DNA of 64,000 bases from Burkholderia sp. Leaf177 (GTDB lineage: Bacteria > Pseudomonadota > Gammaproteobacteria > Burkholderiales > Burkholderiaceae): NCBI RefSeq assembly GCF_001424345.1, contig NZ_LMPF01000012.1:311662-375661 (forward strand). The letters run 5' to 3'. Of this stretch, positions 60,264 to 64,000 are shown piece by piece. The notes below the pieces were generated by a model. It had not been told where the DNA came from. It did not search any database and was given only the letters and a program-made list of their open reading frames with translations. The translations under genes were made by a program, and so were the position numbers. How positions within the stretch are numbered: the stretch's first letter is position 1; every line of letters begins with the position of its first letter.

Positions 60264-61867
60264 TGGATCTTTTTCTCCATTACCTTCGCTTGCCGTATCT
60301 GCTCGAAGGCATCAGCTTCACGATCGCGGTCACGGCGCTAGGCCTCGCAGGAGGCCTCGTCGTGGGGCTCGTGCTGGCCGCCATGCAGCTGAGCCGCATC
60401 GGACCGCTGGCGGCCATCGCGCGCGGCTACACGGTCATCTTCCGGGGCACGCCGCTGATCCTGCAGCTTGTCTTTGCATACGATGCACTGCCGCACATAG
60501 GCCTGAAACTGAGCGCGATAGGTGCGGCGGGACTTGCGCTGGCATTGAACGAAGGGCCGTTCATAGCGGAGATATTGCGCTCGGGCGTGCTCGGGGTCGA
60601 TCGCGGCCAGACCGTTGCGGGTCAGGCGCTCGGCATGACACCGGGCGTGCTGATGCGGCGAATCATTGCTCCGCAGGCAATCCGCACGATGGTCCCCGCG
60701 CTCGGAAACGAGTCCGTCAGCGCGCTGAAAAACTCATCGCTGGCGTCGGTGATATCGGTCGGCGAACTGACGTTGCGCAGCACGCAACTGGCATCGTCGA
60801 CGTTCGATTTCTTCTCGATCTTCTTTGCCTCCGGTTTGCTCTACTTGTGCCTGACCGGTGCAATCGCGGCGATCCAGCTTTCCATAGAGCGCGCGCTCGA
60901 TCTCGACAAGCCGGCTTCGTCCAATGGCTTTATGCGCTTGCTGCCGTGGTACCGGTCAACGCTGCCGCCGAAACTCGGCCCGGGCGGCGCGGCGGTCGAA
61001 TCTCCAGCCGACACACCACCTGCGTTCCTGCCCATAAGTGCTTCGGAGCGCGCGACCCGATACGACGCGCTGGCGCGCAACGGCGCAGCGGTGCAAATCA
61101 GCGGGCTTCAAAAACGCTACGGAGAACAGACCGTTCTCGATGGCTTCGACCTGACGATCCGCTCCGGCGAAGTCGTGGCGCTGCTCGGTCCGAGCGGCTC
61201 GGGAAAAAGCACGCTGCTGCGCTGTATCAACCATCTCGAACACTGGGACGCAGGCGAGATTCGCGTCGGTGGCCGGCGCCTCGGCTTTCGCGACGACGGC
61301 CGGCGTCTGAATCCACACGATCTCGCCAACGAGCGGGCAAGCGTGGGTGTTGGCATGGTGTTCCAGCAGTTCAACCTCTTCAGTCATCTCAGCGCGCGCG
61401 AAAACATTGCGGGACCGTTGCGCTGGGTGCATGGCATGGCGCCCGCGGACGCGGACCGGCGGGCACGTGAGCTTCTTGAGCGCGTGGGCCTGAGTCATCG
61501 CGCCGATGCACTGCCGCGTCACCTGTCCGGCGGCCAGCAACAGCGCGTGGCGATTGCACGCGCGCTGGCGCCCAATCCGCGCGTGCTGCTACTCGATGAA
61601 CCCACGTCGGCGCTCGATCCCGAACTGGTCGGCGAAGTGCTGGAAGTGATCCGGCGCCTTGCATTCGAGGACGGCCTGACGATGATCATCTCCACGCATC
61701 AATTGCGTTTCGCCGATGAAGTCGCCGACCGCGTCGTGTTTCTCAGCGGCGGCGCGGTGGTGGAGGAGGGGCCGGCGCACGAGGTGTTGACGCGCCCTCG
61801 GCATCCGCTTACCGCACGCTTCCTGAGCGTCATGGGCGCGGACAGCCGCGTGGAAGTCATGTCGTGA
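60263..61867 (+). CDS. Fused ABC transporter permease and ATP-binding protein, polar amino acid type
   Basis: This 534-residue protein joins a HisM/GlnP-type permease (residues 1-215; five spans, coupling loop AGQALGMTPGVLMRR) to a full HisP/GlnQ-type ATPase (about 273-534) with Walker A GPSGSGKSTLL, signature LSGGQQQR, Walker B VLLLDEPTSALDP and H-loop STHQ. The linker is about 55 residues and Pro-rich. ATPase features all look intact. Such fusions are known in beta-proteobacteria and imply a homodimer with both parts. The ATG overlaps the binding protein stop by one base. Confidence 0.9.
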   Translation: MDLFLHYLRLPYLLEGISFTIAVTALGLAGGLVVGLVLAAMQLSRIGPLAAIARGYTVIFRGTPLILQLVFAYDALPHIGLKLSAIGAAGLALALNEGPFIAEILRSGVLGVDRGQTVAGQALGMTPGVLMRRIIAPQAIRTMVPALGNESVSALKNSSLASVISVGELTLRSTQLASSTFDFFSIFFASGLLYLCLTGAIAAIQLSIERALDLDKPASSNGFMRLLPWYRSTLPPKLGPGGAAVESPADTPPAFLPISASERATRYDALARNGAAVQISGLQKRYGEQTVLDGFDLTIRSGEVVALLGPSGSGKSTLLRCINHLEHWDAGEIRVGGRRLGFRDDGRRLNPHDLANERASVGVGMVFQQFNLFSHLSARENIAGPLRWVHGMAPADADRRARELLERVGLSHRADALPRHLSGGQQQRVAIARALAPNPRVLLLDEPTSALDPELVGEVLEVIRRLAFEDGLTMIISTHQLRFADEVADRVVFLSGGAVVEEGPAHEVLTRPRHPLTARFLSVMGADSRVEVMS

Positions 61868-61929
61868 GGACGTCTGTTATCACACCGCCTTTCAGCCGCC
61901 TGGCAGCAGCCACCCGTCCGGTCTCCAGC

Positions 61930-61960
61930 AAAAAAAACCTGCAGGCACATTACCGCCTGC
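61930..61960 (-). terminator. Terminator-like hairpin for leftward transcripts
   Basis: A six-base-pair stem (61941-61946 with 61955-61960) is flanked on the left by eight A residues on the plus strand, giving a T-run for leftward transcripts. No leftward gene is seen to the right in the window, so its purpose is unclear. Confidence 0.4.
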
Positions 61961-61982
61961 GGTTGTTCTACGAGGTCAGAAC

Positions 61983-63227
61983 ATGAAGCATCACATTCTC
62001 CCCGTGTCACCGGAAACCGTGCATTGGGGATATTTCAGCAAACAGGTTGCACCGGGTCTGACGCTGAAATCCGGCGACCGCGCCACGATCGAAACGCTCA
62101 CGCATCATGCCAATGACGACCACGAACGGATGATCGCAGGGGACCCGGGCGCAGAAAGCGTCTTTCACTGGACACGGGAGCACAAGGCCGTGTCGCGGCG
62201 CGGCGCGGGTCCGGTGGACGGTCCCTTCAAACTGGGCTCCGGAGAGGGCGTCGGCGTGCATCTTTTGACGGGGCCAGTGGTCATCGAAGGCGCCGAACCC
62301 GGCGATGTACTCGAAGTCCGTATCCTCGATGTTCGCCCGCGGCCAAGTTGCAGCGCGTGTCACCGCGGCCGTTGCTTCGGCTCCAACGTGGCGGCGTCCT
62401 GGGGTTTTCAATATCACGACCTGATAGAAGAGCCGAAGTCCCGCGAAGTCGTCACCATCTTCGAACTCGATACCACCGGCGAACCTTTTGCGCGCGCCGT
62501 CTACAACTATGTCTGGACGCCGCAAACCGATCCGGATGGCATCGTGCATACGAACATCGACTATCCGGGCGTGAAGGTCGATCACACGCTCGTCAAGCGC
62601 CGCGAAAACATTCTCCCCGACATCAAGGTGCCGGCGCGGCTGCATTTCGGCACGATGGGACTGGCGCCATCGGAAGCGGACTATGTCAGCTCGATCCCTC
62701 CCAGCTACACCGGCGGCAACATCGACGACTGGCGCGTGGGCAAGGGCGCGACGATGTATTACCCGGTCGCGGTCGAAGGCGCGTTTTTCTCCGTCGGCGA
62801 TCCGCACGCGGCACAAGGCGACAGCGAACTCGGCGGCACAGCGATCGAGACGTCGCTGACGGGCGACTTCGAATTCGTCTTGCACAAGAAAGCAGACCTC
62901 GGCGGAACCGTGCTCGAAGGCCTGACTCATCCGATGCTGGAAACCGATCAGCAATGGTCCATGTACGGTTTCACGTTCCCCAACTATCTGGCCGAACTCG
63001 GACCCAATGCGCAGCTCGAAATCGCGCAGCATTCGAGCCTCGACAAAGCCATGCGCGATGCATTCCGCAAATTGCGGCGGTTCCTCATGACCGTGCATAA
63101 GCTGAGCGAGGACGAAGCGATCGCACTGATGTCGGTCGCGGCGGACTTCGGCGTGACCCAGGTTGTCGATGCGAACTGGGGCGTGCATGGTTCCATTCGC
63201 AAGGACGTGTTCGCGGCGTACAGATAA
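61983..63227 (+). CDS. Acetamidase/formamidase (FmdA family), long form
   Basis: This 414-residue stand-alone enzyme starts MKHHILPVSPETVHWGYFS, with GAGG eight bases upstream. It has DDHERMIAGDPGAESVFHW, ASWGFQYHDL, SIPPSYTGGN and GDPHAAQGDSELGGTAIE. It matches the C-terminal half of the AraC fusion at 56581 over its full length, with more than half of the positions identical by eye. It hydrolyses a small amide to ammonia and acid. It follows the fused ABC importer by 115 bases, and an ABC ATPase gene follows by 44 bases. Confidence 0.92.
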   Translation: MKHHILPVSPETVHWGYFSKQVAPGLTLKSGDRATIETLTHHANDDHERMIAGDPGAESVFHWTREHKAVSRRGAGPVDGPFKLGSGEGVGVHLLTGPVVIEGAEPGDVLEVRILDVRPRPSCSACHRGRCFGSNVAASWGFQYHDLIEEPKSREVVTIFELDTTGEPFARAVYNYVWTPQTDPDGIVHTNIDYPGVKVDHTLVKRRENILPDIKVPARLHFGTMGLAPSEADYVSSIPPSYTGGNIDDWRVGKGATMYYPVAVEGAFFSVGDPHAAQGDSELGGTAIETSLTGDFEFVLHKKADLGGTVLEGLTHPMLETDQQWSMYGFTFPNYLAELGPNAQLEIAQHSSLDKAMRDAFRKLRRFLMTVHKLSEDEAIALMSVAADFGVTQVVDANWGVHGSIRKDVFAAYR

Positions 63228-63271
63228 GCGCGCCGCCCGGTTGTTCTTTGTTCTGACACGAGGAAATCCGC

Positions 63272-64000
63272 ATGTCCGTGCAGCTTGCGTTACGCAACAT
63301 TCGTAAGTCGTTTTCCAACAAGCTCGGCACCGTCGATGTGCTGGGCGGTCTCACCTTCGATATCAACGAGCGCGATTTTGTGAGCATCATCGGTCCGTCC
63401 GGATGTGGCAAAACCACGGTCTTCAACGTGATCGCCGGTCTGCTCGAAGCCGATAGCGGAGACATTGTGTACAGAGGGCAAACGGTCGACGGATTGCGTG
63501 GCAAGGTGGGCTACATGATGCAACGCGACCTGCTGCTGCCGTGGCGTACCGTATTGCAAAACGTCTTGATAGGACCCGAGCTCTCGCGCATGCCGGTTGC
63601 GCAAGCGCGTGACATGGCGATGGAATATCTCAATACGTACGGCCTCGCCGGTTTCGAAAACGCCTACCCACGCATGCTTTCAGGCGGCATGCGCCAGCGC
63701 GTTGCGTTGATCCGCACCTTGATCAACGACCCCGACATCATCCTGCTCGACGAACCGTTCTCCGCGCTCGATTACCAGACTCGCTTGTACCTGGAAGGCG
63801 TTTTGATGGAAGCCGTGGAGACGTTTCACAAGACCGTGGTGCTCGTGACACATGACATTGATGAAGCCGTCGCACTCTCGAAGCGTGTGGTCGTGCTCGG
63901 AGGGCGTCCTTCACAGGTCAAGAAAATCTACGACATCGACATCGAGGCGCGCTCGCCGATCGGTGCACGCAGCGATCCGAATTTTTCCGGCTATTTTCAC
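63272..64000 (+). CDS. ABC transporter ATP-binding protein, nitrate/sulfonate/taurine type (3' end outside window)
   Basis: At least 243 codons, open to the window end. It has Walker A GPSGCGKTT, MQRDLLLPWRTVLQNV (typical of SsuB/TauB/NrtD), signature LSGGMRQRVAL, Walker B IILLDEPFSALD and H-loop LVTHDIDEA. AGGAAA lies before the ATG. It follows the long formamidase, so an importer for an amide, cyanate-like or pyrimidine compound is possible; the permease and binding protein should lie beyond the window. Confidence 0.9.
   Translation, partial: MSVQLALRNIRKSFSNKLGTVDVLGGLTFDINERDFVSIIGPSGCGKTTVFNVIAGLLEADSGDIVYRGQTVDGLRGKVGYMMQRDLLLPWRTVLQNVLIGPELSRMPVAQARDMAMEYLNTYGLAGFENAYPRMLSGGMRQRVALIRTLINDPDIILLDEPFSALDYQTRLYLEGVLMEAVETFHKTVVLVTHDIDEAVALSKRVVVLGGRPSQVKKIYDIDIEARSPIGARSDPNFSGYFH

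Noticed and set aside
1-64000. tRNA, rRNA, CRISPR arrays, insertion sequences, phage or toxin-antitoxin genes
   Set aside because: None could be seen by motif or by protein family; the region looks like ordinary accessory metabolism.

Overview
The window is high-GC DNA (about 60 to 65 percent by eye) with densely packed operons. The gene content looks like a Burkholderia-group beta-proteobacterium such as Paraburkholderia or Caballeronia: an OmpC-type porin ending in Phe, many LysR/AraC regulators, MipA/OmpV proteins and many ABC importers. I see no rRNA, tRNA, CRISPR array, insertion sequence or phage gene. Most of the window is a catabolic and uptake region for small nitrogen compounds (quaternary amines, amides, ureas) and organic acids. 

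Region 1 (1-15102): the 3' end of etfA, an FAD amine oxidoreductase, a LysR regulator, a four-gene osmoprotectant/betaine ABC importer, a nitrilase-family amidohydrolase, a GbcA-type Rieske oxygenase with its GbcB-type reductase, an MmgE/PrpD protein, a two-subunit amine oxidase and a GbdR-like AraC regulator. Together these read as import, Rieske demethylation and flavin-dependent oxidation of a betaine-like compound. A small membrane protein and a porin follow (15245-16890). 

Region 2 (17402-24251): a leftward operon for a CitE-like lyase, a class III CoA-transferase, a LigI-like amidohydrolase, an AtoE-like transporter and a 2-hydroxycarboxylate transporter, with a divergent LysR gene. It is probably a route for an unidentified hydroxy-acid or lactone. 

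Region 3 (24436-43124): two parallel five-gene urea/amide-type ABC importers. The first is followed by an amidase, a DeoR regulator, an N-carbamoyl amino acid hydrolase and two APH-type kinases. The second is followed by a formamidase, AmiC, AmiR and an SDR enzyme. A promoter, a two-hairpin leader RNA and an intrinsic terminator lie in front of the second importer. Both hairpins have six-base loops with A at position 1 and G at position 4, and the second shares bases with the terminator. This is the layout of an ANTAR antitermination target, and the ANTAR protein AmiR is encoded in the same operon. 

Region 4 (43347-56528): a chemotaxis receptor, small unknown proteins, an LpxL-type acyltransferase, a two-component system between two MipA/OmpV genes, two alpha/beta hydrolases and a DUF4118 membrane protein. 

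Region 5 (56581-64000): an 815-residue protein fusing an AraC-type regulator to a complete acetamidase/formamidase. It is divergent from a polar amino acid ABC importer whose permease and ATPase are fused, a stand-alone paralogous formamidase, and an ABC ATPase cut by the window end. The two strongest items for follow-up are the ANTAR leader (34656-34790) and the AraC-formamidase fusion (56581-59028).
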